Source of the DNA: Burkholderiales bacterium
Lineage (GTDB): Bacteria; Pseudomonadota; Gammaproteobacteria; Burkholderiales; Burkholderiaceae_D
NCBI GenBank assembly: GCA_016197345.1
Contig: JACPVY010000018.1
Location: 1-13,354, forward strand
Length of the DNA: 13,354 bases
Reading direction: 5' to 3'
Shown here: in pieces, positions 1-7,533 of the stretch
How positions within the stretch are numbered: the stretch's first letter is position 1
Layout of the letters: each line of letters starts with the position of its first letter
Made by a program: the position numbers and the translations under genes
Notes under the pieces: model-generated
Database searches by the model: none
The model's input: the letters and a program-made list of their open reading frames with translations, nothing else
What the model was told of the DNA's origin: nothing

Positions 1-2
1 AT

Positions 3-125
3 ACCTATTTCGAACTCGATCGTGGTAGTGAGTTCTGGAAAATGTTGACGGCAGCTGGCTTTGCGATGCACGTCGCAGGCGATTTCCCCGGTTTGAAAAT
101 GGAATTTTGGGCGATACGACGCTAG
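3..125 (+). CDS. tssK: T6SS baseplate subunit TssK, C-terminal end (partial)
   Basis: Only the last 40 codons and the TAG stop (123-125) are inside the window, so the gene is cut by the left edge. The readable tail starts TYFELDRGSEFWKML and ends MEFWAIRR. The Y-F-E-L-D-R-x-S-x-F-W pattern near the C-terminus is typical of TssK. In this family the protein is a trimeric baseplate component that links the sheath/baseplate to the TssJLM membrane complex. The next gene, tssL, starts 56 bp downstream, matching the usual tssK-tssL order and supporting co-transcription. The identification rests on a short segment plus context. Confidence 0.85.
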   Translation, partial: TYFELDRGSEFWKMLTAAGFAMHVAGDFPGLKMEFWAIRR

Positions 126-145
126 GCGACAGCGAACGCTAGGCG
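119..145 (+). repeat. Short direct repeat over the tssK stop
   Basis: The 10-mer ACGCTAGGCG occurs at 119-128, including the tssK stop codon, and again at 136-145, a period of 17 bp. It lies in the tssK-tssL gap. It is too short and single to suggest a binding site, and may be a small tandem duplication that has diverged. Confidence 0.4.
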
Positions 146-181
146 TGGTACTTCAGCGAGTGATTTGAGAAGGGTAGTAAA

Positions 182-1513
182 GTGAGCGATCAACAAAATT
201 TTCCGGGTGGGCAAGACCCCGAAGGTACCGTGATGATTCCATCGCCGGGCATACGTCGCCCCGGTGGTGCGCCCGCACAAGCGCAAGCCCCTGCGCAGGC
301 ACCACGCGGCCCGGCGCCCGATGCTGGCAGCATGAAATTACACGGCATGGGCCTGAATCCGCTAGTGAAGGCGGCCAATCCGCTGCTAGCGCTGATTGTG
401 CCGCTACGCTATATGGCGTCGTACACCAATTTGGAAGAGTTGCGCTTGCAACTGATCCAAGCGGTGAAAAATTTTGAAGCTGAAGCACGCGCCTTGCATG
501 TCGATCCTGAAGCCACCGCCGCCGCGCGCTATGCGCTGTGTACCTTTTTAGATGAAACGATTTCCAGCACACCATGGGGCGGTTCTAGCGTCTGGTCTAG
601 CCGCAGCTTGCTGGTGGCCTTTCACAATGAAGCCTTTGGTGGTGAGAAATTCTTCCTCATCATGCAGCGCTTAGCGCAAGACCCGAAGGCCAATATCAAT
701 GTGCTGGAATTGATGTATCTATGCTTAGCGCTCGGTTTGGAAGGGCGCTACCGCGTGATTGAAAATGGCCGCGCTCAGCTCGAAACGCTGCGTGAACGTT
801 TGCAGCAAATGATACAAAAAGAGCGTGGCGAAATTGAGGCGAACCTGTCCCCGCGTTGGCAAGGGGTTGTGACCCAAGCGAAAAATGGCATGCGCGTGGT
901 GCCGCTATGGATCATTGCGGTGGTCGTGTTGGCGCTGATTTTGATTTTGCAAATGACGCTGAACTTCATGCTCAATAGCGATTCCGATCCCGTCTTCAAA
1001 GGCTTGGCAAAAATCAAAGTTGATAGCGTTGTCGCCGCCGCGCCTGCGCCCGCAACGCCACCGAAAAAAGTGGTACGGGTGGCTGGCTTTTTGGCGGATG
1101 AGATCGCAAAGAAACTGGTTGATGTCGATGAAAATGAACAGCGCTCCATCGTCACGATTCGTGGTGATGGCTTGTTTGGTTCTGGTAGCGCGGAATTGAT
1201 GTCCGACTTTGAGCCGCTGATGGCACGTATCGGTGATGCGCTGAAAACGGTGCCGGGTAAGGTCGTGGTGGTGGGACATACCGATGATCAGCGTCCGTCC
1301 CCATTCTCGCGCTATCCATCGAATTTTGATCTGTCGAAAGCGCGTGCGCTGACAGTGCAGAAAAAATTGTTGGAACGTAGCGGCCAGCCTGAGCGCTATA
1401 GCGTGGAAGCGAAAGGTGATACCGAACCGCTGGTGAAAAACGATACACCTGCGGGCCGCGCGCGCAATCGCCGCGTCGATATCATCGTCCAGACTCCTGC
1501 TAGTGGGCAATAA
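182..1513 (+). CDS. tssL: T6SS membrane complex protein TssL with OmpA-like C-terminal domain
   Basis: This 443-residue protein is an inner-membrane component of the T6SS envelope-spanning complex, working with TssM and TssJ and docking the TssK baseplate. The start is a GTG preceded by an AGGG-type ribosome site. The N-terminus (about 1-45) is a Pro/Ala-rich cytoplasmic tail. A DotU/IcmH domain follows at about 50-225 (KAANPLLALIVPLRYM, then CTFLDETI, TPWGG, and LGLEGRYRV). One membrane segment lies at about 241-265 (PLWIIAVVVLALILI). The periplasmic part ends in an OmpA/MotB-like peptidoglycan-binding domain at about 325-440, with GHTDD at 365-369, NFDLSKARA and NRRVD at 429-433. It is therefore an evolved TssL that carries its own cell-wall anchor instead of a separate TagL. 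The reading frame is intact. It sits between tssK and tssM in the expected order. Confidence 0.95.
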   Translation: MSDQQNFPGGQDPEGTVMIPSPGIRRPGGAPAQAQAPAQAPRGPAPDAGSMKLHGMGLNPLVKAANPLLALIVPLRYMASYTNLEELRLQLIQAVKNFEAEARALHVDPEATAAARYALCTFLDETISSTPWGGSSVWSSRSLLVAFHNEAFGGEKFFLIMQRLAQDPKANINVLELMYLCLALGLEGRYRVIENGRAQLETLRERLQQMIQKERGEIEANLSPRWQGVVTQAKNGMRVVPLWIIAVVVLALILILQMTLNFMLNSDSDPVFKGLAKIKVDSVVAAAPAPATPPKKVVRVAGFLADEIAKKLVDVDENEQRSIVTIRGDGLFGSGSAELMSDFEPLMARIGDALKTVPGKVVVVGHTDDQRPSPFSRYPSNFDLSKARALTVQKKLLERSGQPERYSVEAKGDTEPLVKNDTPAGRARNRRVDIIVQTPASGQ

Positions 1514-1554
1514 GCCGCTAGCCCTTTGATTAATTTAGTCTACCCCGGAATTTT

Positions 1555-3558
1555 ATGAAGAACTTTTTTGCATGGTTCCTCAAGCCGCCCGTCCTGTCGT
1601 TTATCGGCCTGTTTTTGTTTTCTTTGCTGATTTGGTTTGGTGGCCCACAACTTGGCTTTGGTGAAGCGCATCCGCTTGAATCGGAAACTGTACGCTGGGT
1701 CATTATTGGCTTGCTATTTGTCTGTTGGGCTGGTTATTTCATATGGAAAATGCTGGCCGCCAAGCTCGCTAACGCACAGTTGATGAAAAGTGTGGCAGGC
1801 GAAGATCAGCCACCGCCACCACCCGGCGCACAAGAATCTGCGGCAGAAGTGGCGCAACTCAATAAGCTGATGCAAGAAGCGATGACGACCTTGAAAAAGT
1901 CGAAAGCGCAAGGCAAATTTGGCAGCCAATACATGTACCAATTACCGTGGTATATGTTTGTCGGTGCACCGGGGACAGGTAAGACCACGGCGCTGACGCA
2001 ATCGGGTTTGAAATTCCCATTGGCTGAAACGATGGGCAAAAAAGCCATCGGCGGCGTCGGCGGCACCCGTAATTGCGATTGGTGGTTCACCGAAGACGCG
2101 GTCTTGCTCGATACCGCAGGCCGCTATACCACTCAAGATAGTTATACCGAAGTCGATAAAGCGGGCTGGTTTGGCTTCCTCGATTTGCTGAAAAAACATC
2201 GTCGTCGTCGTCCAATCAACGGTGTGATCATCGCCGTCAGCGCGGCTGAATTGATGACGATGAGCGATAACGAGCGCAAGGCACAAGCCTTGGCGATACG
2301 CGAACGTATCAAAGAATTGCACGACCGCCTCGAAATCCGCTTCCCGATTTATGTCTTGGTGACGAAATGCGATTTGCTGGCAGGCTTCATCGAATTTTTC
2401 GATAACCTAGGCCGCGACGAGCGGGCGCAAGTATGGGGCGCAACCTTCCCCGTACTCGACGCCGAAAAAATCGACGATTTAGTAGCTTCCTTCCCCGGCG
2501 AATTTAAAGCGCTAGAGCAGCAATTGCAAGCGCGCGTGCTATCGCGCGTGCAAAGCGAGCGCGATGTGAAACGCCGTGCTTTGATTTATAGCTTCCCGCA
2601 ACAATTCGCTGCTGTTGGCGAAAATCTGAATTTGTTCTTGCAAGACGTTTTCCAATCCACCCGCTATGAAGAGCGCGCTTTATTGCGCGGCGTGTATTTC
2701 TCTAGCGGCACGCAAGAAGGTAGCCCAATTGACCGCGTGATGGGCGCGTTAGCGGGCGCATTCGGCCTTGACCGTCAAGCCTTACCAGCGGGCGTCAACA
2801 CCGGGCGTAGCTACTTCATCACCCGTTTATTGTCTGATGTGATTTTCAAAGAAGCCGATTTGGTGGGTTCGAATTTGCGCTTTGAAAAGAAACGCAAAAT
2901 GATTTTCTGGGGTACATGCGCTGCGCTCGGTATTTTCTTGTTGGCGGGCGTGATCGGTTTGACGATTAGCTATAAGCGCAACGAACAATATATCGCCGAT
3001 GTTGCCAAGAGCGTGACCGAGCTTGAACAAAAAGCGAAAGCGGTGCCGCAAGATTTGAAAGTGCTTGACGTCTTGTCCGTGCTAGATGCAGCGCGCAAAA
3101 TTCCGGGTGGCTATGCTGAGCAAAAAGACCCGAATTACTCTGTCCCTACGCTGTCGCGCCTAGGTTTGTCGCAACGGCCAAAACTGGGTGAAGGCGCGAA
3201 TTCGCTATATCTGCGCGTCTTGAAACAAGGTTTGTTGCCGCTAGTGCAAGCGCGTTTGGAGCAAGAGTTGCGTCGTGGTAGCTCGGAAAACTTGGAAGAG
3301 CTGTATTCGACCCTGCGTGTGTATTTGATGCTAGGTGACGGCAAGCATTTCGAAAGCGATTCGATTGCGGCGTGGATTTCGCTTGATTGGGATCGCACCC
3401 TGAACGGCGCTACCGAGAACCAGCGCGCCGCATTGGATGGCCATGTCACCGCATTACTCGATGCGATCAAAGACGAAACGCCTATTCAATTGAAACAAGA
3501 TTTGGTGGCACACCTACTTGAAAGATGTGCGCGTCAAACGTTTCTCGACCTTGGATGA
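1555..3558 (+). CDS. tssM: T6SS membrane complex protein TssM (IcmF), N-terminal two thirds; reading frame broken near 3500
   Basis: TssM is the large inner-membrane and periplasmic T6SS subunit that joins TssL to the outer-membrane lipoprotein TssJ. This frame starts with ATG at 1555 and stops at 3558 after 667 codons; intact family members are usually about 1100-1300 residues. Two membrane helices occupy about 12-30 and 46-65. A cytoplasmic GTPase-like domain carries Walker A GAPGTGKT at 137-144 and DTAGR at 186-190. A third membrane helix lies at about 449-472, and the periplasmic domain follows. Family-like sequence continues to about IQLKQDLVA (residues 644-652). The last 15 or so residues before the TGA are out-of-frame junk, because the rest of TssM continues in the +1 frame. 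The product would keep the ATPase part but lose the TssJ-binding C-terminal part, so it is probably non-functional for secretion. Confidence 0.93.
   Translation: MKNFFAWFLKPPVLSFIGLFLFSLLIWFGGPQLGFGEAHPLESETVRWVIIGLLFVCWAGYFIWKMLAAKLANAQLMKSVAGEDQPPPPPGAQESAAEVAQLNKLMQEAMTTLKKSKAQGKFGSQYMYQLPWYMFVGAPGTGKTTALTQSGLKFPLAETMGKKAIGGVGGTRNCDWWFTEDAVLLDTAGRYTTQDSYTEVDKAGWFGFLDLLKKHRRRRPINGVIIAVSAAELMTMSDNERKAQALAIRERIKELHDRLEIRFPIYVLVTKCDLLAGFIEFFDNLGRDERAQVWGATFPVLDAEKIDDLVASFPGEFKALEQQLQARVLSRVQSERDVKRRALIYSFPQQFAAVGENLNLFLQDVFQSTRYEERALLRGVYFSSGTQEGSPIDRVMGALAGAFGLDRQALPAGVNTGRSYFITRLLSDVIFKEADLVGSNLRFEKKRKMIFWGTCAALGIFLLAGVIGLTISYKRNEQYIADVAKSVTELEQKAKAVPQDLKVLDVLSVLDAARKIPGGYAEQKDPNYSVPTLSRLGLSQRPKLGEGANSLYLRVLKQGLLPLVQARLEQELRRGSSENLEELYSTLRVYLMLGDGKHFESDSIAAWISLDWDRTLNGATENQRAALDGHVTALLDAIKDETPIQLKQDLVAHLLERCARQTFLDLG
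3494..3512 (+). other. tssM: Junction of an internal deletion/frameshift in tssM
   Basis: Upstream, tssM is read in the frame beginning at 1555; downstream, in the frame shifted by +1. The downstream frame has a TGA at 3491-3493, and TssM-like sequence (IWWHTYLKDVRV) becomes readable from about 3500. The upstream frame stays TssM-like to about 3510. The two meet within about 3494-3512, at GATTTGGTGGCAC. Comparison with the IcmF family says a stretch that normally separates these parts is missing, so a single-base slip cannot explain it. Confidence 0.7.
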
Positions 3559-4810
3559 AGGGGCGCGTATCGTCACCTTGTTGACTGGCCCGGATTCGCC
3601 ATTGCGCAAATTCATGACAGGTGCCGCGAAGGAAACCACGCTAGCCAATGCGAACGCCAGCAAAGCGGTGCTAGACGCAGCGGCAGGTGCGGCAAAAGGC
3701 GCTTTGAGCGCCGCGAAAGAAAAATTGAAGAGTGCGATTGGGGCCGATGTTGGCGCGTCGACCGCACCTTCGGTGGCGCCGAAACATCCGGTGGATGAGC
3801 ATTTCGAAAACTTGCATCGCACCGCTGGCATTAGCGCAGCTTCGGCCTTGGCCGCCGCTTCGGGCGCTGGCGCAGGTGCCGCAGGAGCGGGCGGCGCTAG
3901 CCCACTCGATGGCACATTAGCGATGATGAAAGAAGTCGCAACCTATCTGACGCAAGCTGCTGCCGCTAAAAATGCGGGTCAGCCTGCACCAGCAGGCGAC
4001 GCTATGAGCCGCTTGAAGCTTGATGGCTTGGATAAACCAGAACCGCTCGCAGGCATCATCCAAACCGTGGATGCCGCGACCAATGGCTTGACCAAGGGTG
4101 GTGAACGCGAGCGTATCAATTCGCTGTGGACGGCAGGCGTAGCGCAATTTTGCCGTCAGGCAGTGGCGGGACGTTATCCGCTAGTCAAGAGCGCGGCGCA
4201 AGAAATTACGCCAGATGATTTTGGTAAATTCTTCTCGCCCGGCGGTTTGATTGATGATTTCTTCCAGAAAAATCTGGCGGCCTATGTCAATCAAGGCAGC
4301 GCGACATGGACTTGGCGTCCGGTCGGTAATTCCGATCTTGGCATTCCACCGGGCGTCTTGGCGGAATTCCAACGCGCAGCCAAAATCCGCGATAGCTTCT
4401 TTGGTTCCGGTGGTAAACAGCCGTCGATGCGCTTTGATTTAACGGTGGCCAGTGCCGATCCTGCACTAACCAAGTTCACCTTGGAAATCGATGGCCAGCC
4501 ATTGCAATACACCCCCGGCCCGCAACAACGTGCGACTAGCTTCCAACTGCCTAGCGGCAAAGGCAATGGTAGCGTGCGTTTCTTTGACGTCGCGCCACCG
4601 CTGACGCGTGAATTGCGTACCGATGGTGGGTGGGCTTGGCTGCGCATGATCGATCATGGCAAGCTGGAAACGACCGCCGCTGGCGAGCGCTTTAAGCTCA
4701 ATTACGAGTTGGATGGCAAAAAAGTGCAATTCGATTTGCGCGCCAATAGCGTGATTAACCCATTCAACCGCGCGGCGCTAGAACAGTTCCGCTGCTTGGA
4801 TAGACTGTAA
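3518..4810 (+). pseudogene. tssM: TssM (IcmF) C-terminal part, displaced into another frame
   Basis: This is the C-terminal third of TssM. TssM-like residues are already visible from about 3500; the TTG at 3518 is merely the first possible start and has no ribosome site, so separate translation is unlikely. In order it holds WWHTYLKDVRVKR and TGPDSPLRKFM (end of the IcmF-related domain), an Ala/Gly-rich linker (about 3840-3900) and a helical region with RYPLVKSAAQEITPDDFGKFF and GGLIDDFF. A beta-rich C-terminal domain follows, ending INPFNRAALEQFRCLDRL, the usual TssM ending. The beta-rich domain is the part known to contact TssJ and is itself uninterrupted. The TAA stop shares its last base with the ATG of tagF (TAATG at 4808-4812). 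If the frame break is real, this region is not translated as part of TssM, and coupling to tagF would be disturbed as well. Confidence 0.85.
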
Positions 4811-5535
4811 TGAGCGGGTACGACAACGCGCCGGGCTTTTATGGCAAGGTGACGACCCACGGCGATTTCGTCACCCGTCGCTTACCGCGCAGCTTTATCG
4901 ACGCTTGGGACGAATGGCTGCAACTCGGTTTGCAACACAGCAAGCAGCGCATGGGTAATGGCTGGATGAATGCCTATCTGACCGCACCGATCTGGCGTTT
5001 CGCCGTCGATAGCGGCGTGCTGGATAGACAAGCGTGGGCGGGCGTTGTGATGCCTAGCGTCGATAGGGTAGGGCGGCATTTCCCCTTGACGATAGCCGGG
5101 CCAAATTTCGGCCATGCCCGCACGCTAGAGTGGCTGCGCAGTGGCAATCCTTGGTATGAAAATCTGGAAGACCTCGCCCTAGGCTCTTTGGGCGAAGGCT
5201 TCCAGCTCGAACAATTGGAAAGCACGCTGCAAAATACGCCTAGCATTACCCACATTTTGGCCACGGGCAGCTTAGTCCCAGGACGCGGCCCGATCAGCGG
5301 TGCGACTTGTCTAGGCTTGAACAGTTTCGCGCAATTAGGCACTGCTCTGCCCGGCGTGACGCAAGAATTGGCACAAATGGCGCTGCATGGTCATACGCTA
5401 TGGTGGACAGAAGGCTCAGAAAAAATCAAACCATGCTTGCTGATCTGCCGCGGCATGCCCAGCCCCGCCCAATGCGGCGCAATGATGGATGGCAATTGGC
5501 AAGGGGGCGGTTGGAATTTTCAACAGATTGGATGA
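4810..5535 (+). CDS. tagF: T6SS-associated protein TagF (ImpM family)
   Basis: This 241-residue protein matches the TagF/ImpM family, with GFYGKVTTHGDFVTRRLP at the N-terminus, then FIDAWDEWLQ, TAPIWRFAV, GVVMPSVDRVGRHFPLTI and, near the end, HTLWWTEG. In studied systems TagF is a cytoplasmic post-translational repressor of T6SS firing that acts with the FHA-domain protein. Some relatives are fused to a PppA phosphatase; here it stands alone and has the usual single-domain length. Its ATG overlaps the tssM stop (TAATG), indicating translational coupling in one operon. The frame is intact. It is the last recognisable core or accessory T6SS structural gene before the AT-rich effector island. 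Confidence 0.9.
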   Translation: MSGYDNAPGFYGKVTTHGDFVTRRLPRSFIDAWDEWLQLGLQHSKQRMGNGWMNAYLTAPIWRFAVDSGVLDRQAWAGVVMPSVDRVGRHFPLTIAGPNFGHARTLEWLRSGNPWYENLEDLALGSLGEGFQLEQLESTLQNTPSITHILATGSLVPGRGPISGATCLGLNSFAQLGTALPGVTQELAQMALHGHTLWWTEGSEKIKPCLLICRGMPSPAQCGAMMDGNWQGGGWNFQQIG

Positions 5536-5584
5536 AGTTAGATCAATTTTTATTGTGAAACGCCAACTTTGAAATGGGAACAGC

Positions 5585-6577
5585 ATGAAGTCATTTACTG
5601 AAGCGTACGACAAGGCACGGGCTGTGTTAGATGGGCAAAAATTTGCTGATGATTGGGCTAAATTTTTAACTAAAGATGTCAATGTCAAAGAGCTTCTTGC
5701 TGTGGATGGACCAAATCCAACCCACGCAACAGGTTTAGACAAATTGCGAACTAAAATTTTGGTAAATCCCAAAGGCAAGCGCGGCGATGCGTTGGTCGCG
5801 GCGGCGAAAAATGCTGATAAGGATGATCCTGCTGAGCGAGTGGCCACCCTAAAAATGTTATGGCATTTGTATAGAAGTCATAAACGTGGCGCTCAGGATG
5901 TTTGGATATATTCCCCGCCAAAAGGATATAAAACTTGGGTATATACTGAAATTTCTGGTGTGGAAAAAGATTATAAGCCGAAAACAGAAAAAACGACGGA
6001 AGTATATTCTTTGACTGAAAGAATAGTTATGTGCTCGGCGCTTGGGCATGCGCTTGCTGCAACACAAAAAGCGACTATTAAACTTGCCGCGTTGGATGAT
6101 AAAACTAAAGAATTAATCAAGGACTGGTTTGCAGATGAAGATACAACGGATATTCAACTGCAACAAGCGGCTCAAACATTGCTTGATGGTTATAAAAAAT
6201 TATCAGATGTATTGAATTCAACGACCTTAGTCTTTTCTGATGAAGCATTAGATAGAAACTCAGGCGGCTGGAAGGATTGGGCTTTTGTACGCAGATCTGA
6301 GCGATTGAATGTTGTTTATATTCAAGGTGCTTTTTTGGAGGCGGCAAAAACTTCCAGTCGTTTATGGATTTGTGTCGAAACGATTATCCATGAGTTGTCG
6401 CATAGAGTGTTGGCAACGGGTGATGTTAGATATGATTTTAAAGGTTTGAAACCAAGTAAAACAACGATGCCCTTTGCTAAGGCCATTACAAATGCGGATA
6501 CTTGGGGCTATTTTTGCGTTGACCTAGCAGGTATGTTATCTGCCGCTGATCGCACAAAAACACTAAAGGTCGCTTAA
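5585..6577 (+). CDS. Probable T6SS effector with M35-like (aspzincin) zinc metallopeptidase domain
   Basis: The 330-residue product has no signal peptide, as expected of a T6SS cargo. Residues about 1-130 show no domain I recognise. The region about 140-330 resembles the M35/lysine-specific metallo-endopeptidase fold. It has a helix SLTERIVMCSALGHALAATQ, a WFAD motif, VVYIQGAFLEAA before the active site, and the zinc motif HELSH at 269-273 (two His ligands and catalytic Glu 270). ATGDVRY at 277-283, where Asp 280 fits the third ligand, and NADTWGYF at 303-310 complete the pattern; the latter is the family's NAD-x-Y-x-Y-F signature. All key residues are present. It follows tagF by 49 bp and precedes two paralogous small genes, the arrangement of an effector-immunity module. 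The substrate is unknown. GC is clearly lower than in the flanking genes, suggesting transfer. Effector function is inferred from location. Confidence 0.78.
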   Translation: MKSFTEAYDKARAVLDGQKFADDWAKFLTKDVNVKELLAVDGPNPTHATGLDKLRTKILVNPKGKRGDALVAAAKNADKDDPAERVATLKMLWHLYRSHKRGAQDVWIYSPPKGYKTWVYTEISGVEKDYKPKTEKTTEVYSLTERIVMCSALGHALAATQKATIKLAALDDKTKELIKDWFADEDTTDIQLQQAAQTLLDGYKKLSDVLNSTTLVFSDEALDRNSGGWKDWAFVRRSERLNVVYIQGAFLEAAKTSSRLWICVETIIHELSHRVLATGDVRYDFKGLKPSKTTMPFAKAITNADTWGYFCVDLAGMLSAADRTKTLKVA

Positions 6578-6591
6578 ATTGGGGAGTTGAT

Positions 6592-6912
6592 ATGAAAAAA
6601 CGTTTAGAGCCAGAACAATTGCCTCCGGTTTTATTGGGTAACACACGCTATGAGGCTCCGCTGTGGGGAAAAGGCCGTGGCTTGACCCAAAATGGCGGGC
6701 ATGTCGTTGCCATAAATAATACAACTGGCGAAGAGCTATGGGTTGTTGCGCTTTACGAAATTCAATATGACCCAGACATGGAAGAAGATAAGCAGGATTT
6801 ATTTTTAACTTCTCTCAAAGTTGATGTTGCGGGATCGCGTTTGCTGGCAGAGGACGAGCGTGGTAGAAAATACGCGTTAGACCTTTTTACCCGTAAAGTT
6901 TCAGTATTATGA
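6592..6912 (+). CDS. Putative immunity protein, cytoplasmic paralogue
   Basis: This encodes a 106-residue protein with no signal peptide or membrane segment, starting 14 bp after the peptidase gene behind a GGGGAG ribosome site. I do not recognise a named family. Visible features are RYEAPLWGKGRGL, TTGEELW, DMEEDKQD and ERGRKYALDL, all of which recur in the next gene product, so the two are paralogues. The protein is rich in acidic residues and probably all-beta. Its position after a likely toxic peptidase and the duplicated partner suggest an immunity protein that neutralises the peptidase in the cytoplasm. That role is inferred. The stop overlaps the next start as ATGA (6909-6912). Confidence 0.65.
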   Translation: MKKRLEPEQLPPVLLGNTRYEAPLWGKGRGLTQNGGHVVAINNTTGEELWVVALYEIQYDPDMEEDKQDLFLTSLKVDVAGSRLLAEDERGRKYALDLFTRKVSVL

Positions 6913-7352
6913 AAAAATTGTCTTCGACGATTCGTGATTTGTGCTTGACGCTAAGCATTGTGTTAAGTGCAGTTTTGGCATGCGTTGCGGTGGCGCATGC
7001 TGAAGAATCGAATAGATTACAAGAAGAGATCTCAAAAAAAAGAATAGCGCCCGCGAAAGTGGCGCCAGTTAATGTTGATGGGATACGTTATGAGGTAATA
7101 CCTTTCGGAAAAGATCGGGGTTTTGAACAAGATAGTGGTATTATTCGATCAGTTAAAATTTCCACTGGCGAAGAACTTTGGACCCTAAAGATTTTTGATG
7201 TTCACAAAGATGTAGATGTTGAAGAGGATAAGCAGGAAGATTATATTGTGAAATTAAAAATTGTTAAAGGAAAAATGCACATAAAGACTGAGCGTGGTAA
7301 ATATTTTGAGCTTGATTTGAAAAGCAAAGAAATTAAACCCGTTAAAAAATAA
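6909..7352 (+). CDS. Putative immunity protein, exported (periplasmic) paralogue
   Basis: The 147-residue product begins with a typical export signal: basic MKKLSSTIR, a hydrophobic core LCLTLSIVLSAVLACVAV, and an A-x-A site ending AHA before EES (cleavage after about residue 31). The mature part repeats the pattern of the preceding protein: RYEVIPFGKDRGF, STGEELW, VDVEEDKQED and ERGKYFELDL. By eye, identity between the two is about 40% over the central 65 residues. It starts within the stop of the upstream gene (ATGA overlap), so the two are translationally coupled. The natural reading is that this copy protects the periplasm while its neighbour protects the cytoplasm. A Cys in VLAC resembles a lipobox, but Leu at -2 and the continuing hydrophobic stretch make a soluble periplasmic protein more likely. 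It ends in a Lys-rich tail. Confidence 0.65.
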   Translation: MKKLSSTIRDLCLTLSIVLSAVLACVAVAHAEESNRLQEEISKKRIAPAKVAPVNVDGIRYEVIPFGKDRGFEQDSGIIRSVKISTGEELWTLKIFDVHKDVDVEEDKQEDYIVKLKIVKGKMHIKTERGKYFELDLKSKEIKPVKK

Positions 7353-7533
7353 GAAGTGAATTTTTAATTTTGGTGTGTTTTTTAAATGGTTGAAATTGCA
7401 TTTTTGGGAAAAGCAACGCGATTGTGCTGAATTGAAATTGATATTTGCTCTGCGATGGAAGGTTTGTTCTTATTGGCCGAACTATCAAATTTAATTAATA
7501 AAAAACTTAACTCATTTATTTACTGGAATCAGC
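7353..7533 (+). other. AT-rich gap after the effector module
   Basis: This 181-bp stretch is the most AT-rich in the window and has T-runs at 7362-7366 and about 7378-7383. I see no GC-rich hairpin that would make a convincing intrinsic terminator and no coding potential. It holds a possible promoter for the next small gene (see 7473-7501). It marks the right end of the low-GC island; host-like composition resumes just after it. Confidence 0.5.
7473..7501 (+). promoter_or_regulatory. Candidate sigma-70 promoter for the small hypothetical gene
   Basis: TTGGCC (7473-7478) and TAATAA (7496-7501) are spaced by 17 bp, about 30 bp upstream of the TTG start at 7534. In AT-rich DNA such matches arise by chance, so this is a weak call based on consensus only. 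Confidence 0.3.

Noticed and set aside
905..1510. A long minus-strand open frame of about 200 codons opposite tssL
   Set aside because: It is a shadow of tssL codon bias, has no family motif or ribosome site, and tssL domains are clear on the other strand.
3482..3540. Programmed +1 ribosomal frameshift in tssM
   Set aside because: A programmed shift would keep all residues. Here family comparison indicates a block of residues is missing, and no slippery or stimulatory element is evident.
3514..3915. Minus-strand open frame rich in Ala/Pro opposite tssM
   Set aside because: The composition mirrors the Ala/Gly-rich linker of TssM on the + strand, and it has no recognisable domain.
6960..6995. 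Lipobox-like VLAC in the exported immunity candidate
   Set aside because: Leu at -2 is atypical, the hydrophobic core continues after the Cys, and a standard A-x-A cleavage site (AHA) follows.
7342..7385. Intrinsic terminator after the immunity genes
   Set aside because: The only pairing (TTAAAAA with TTTTTAA) is all A/T and would be very weak; no GC-rich stem precedes the T-runs.
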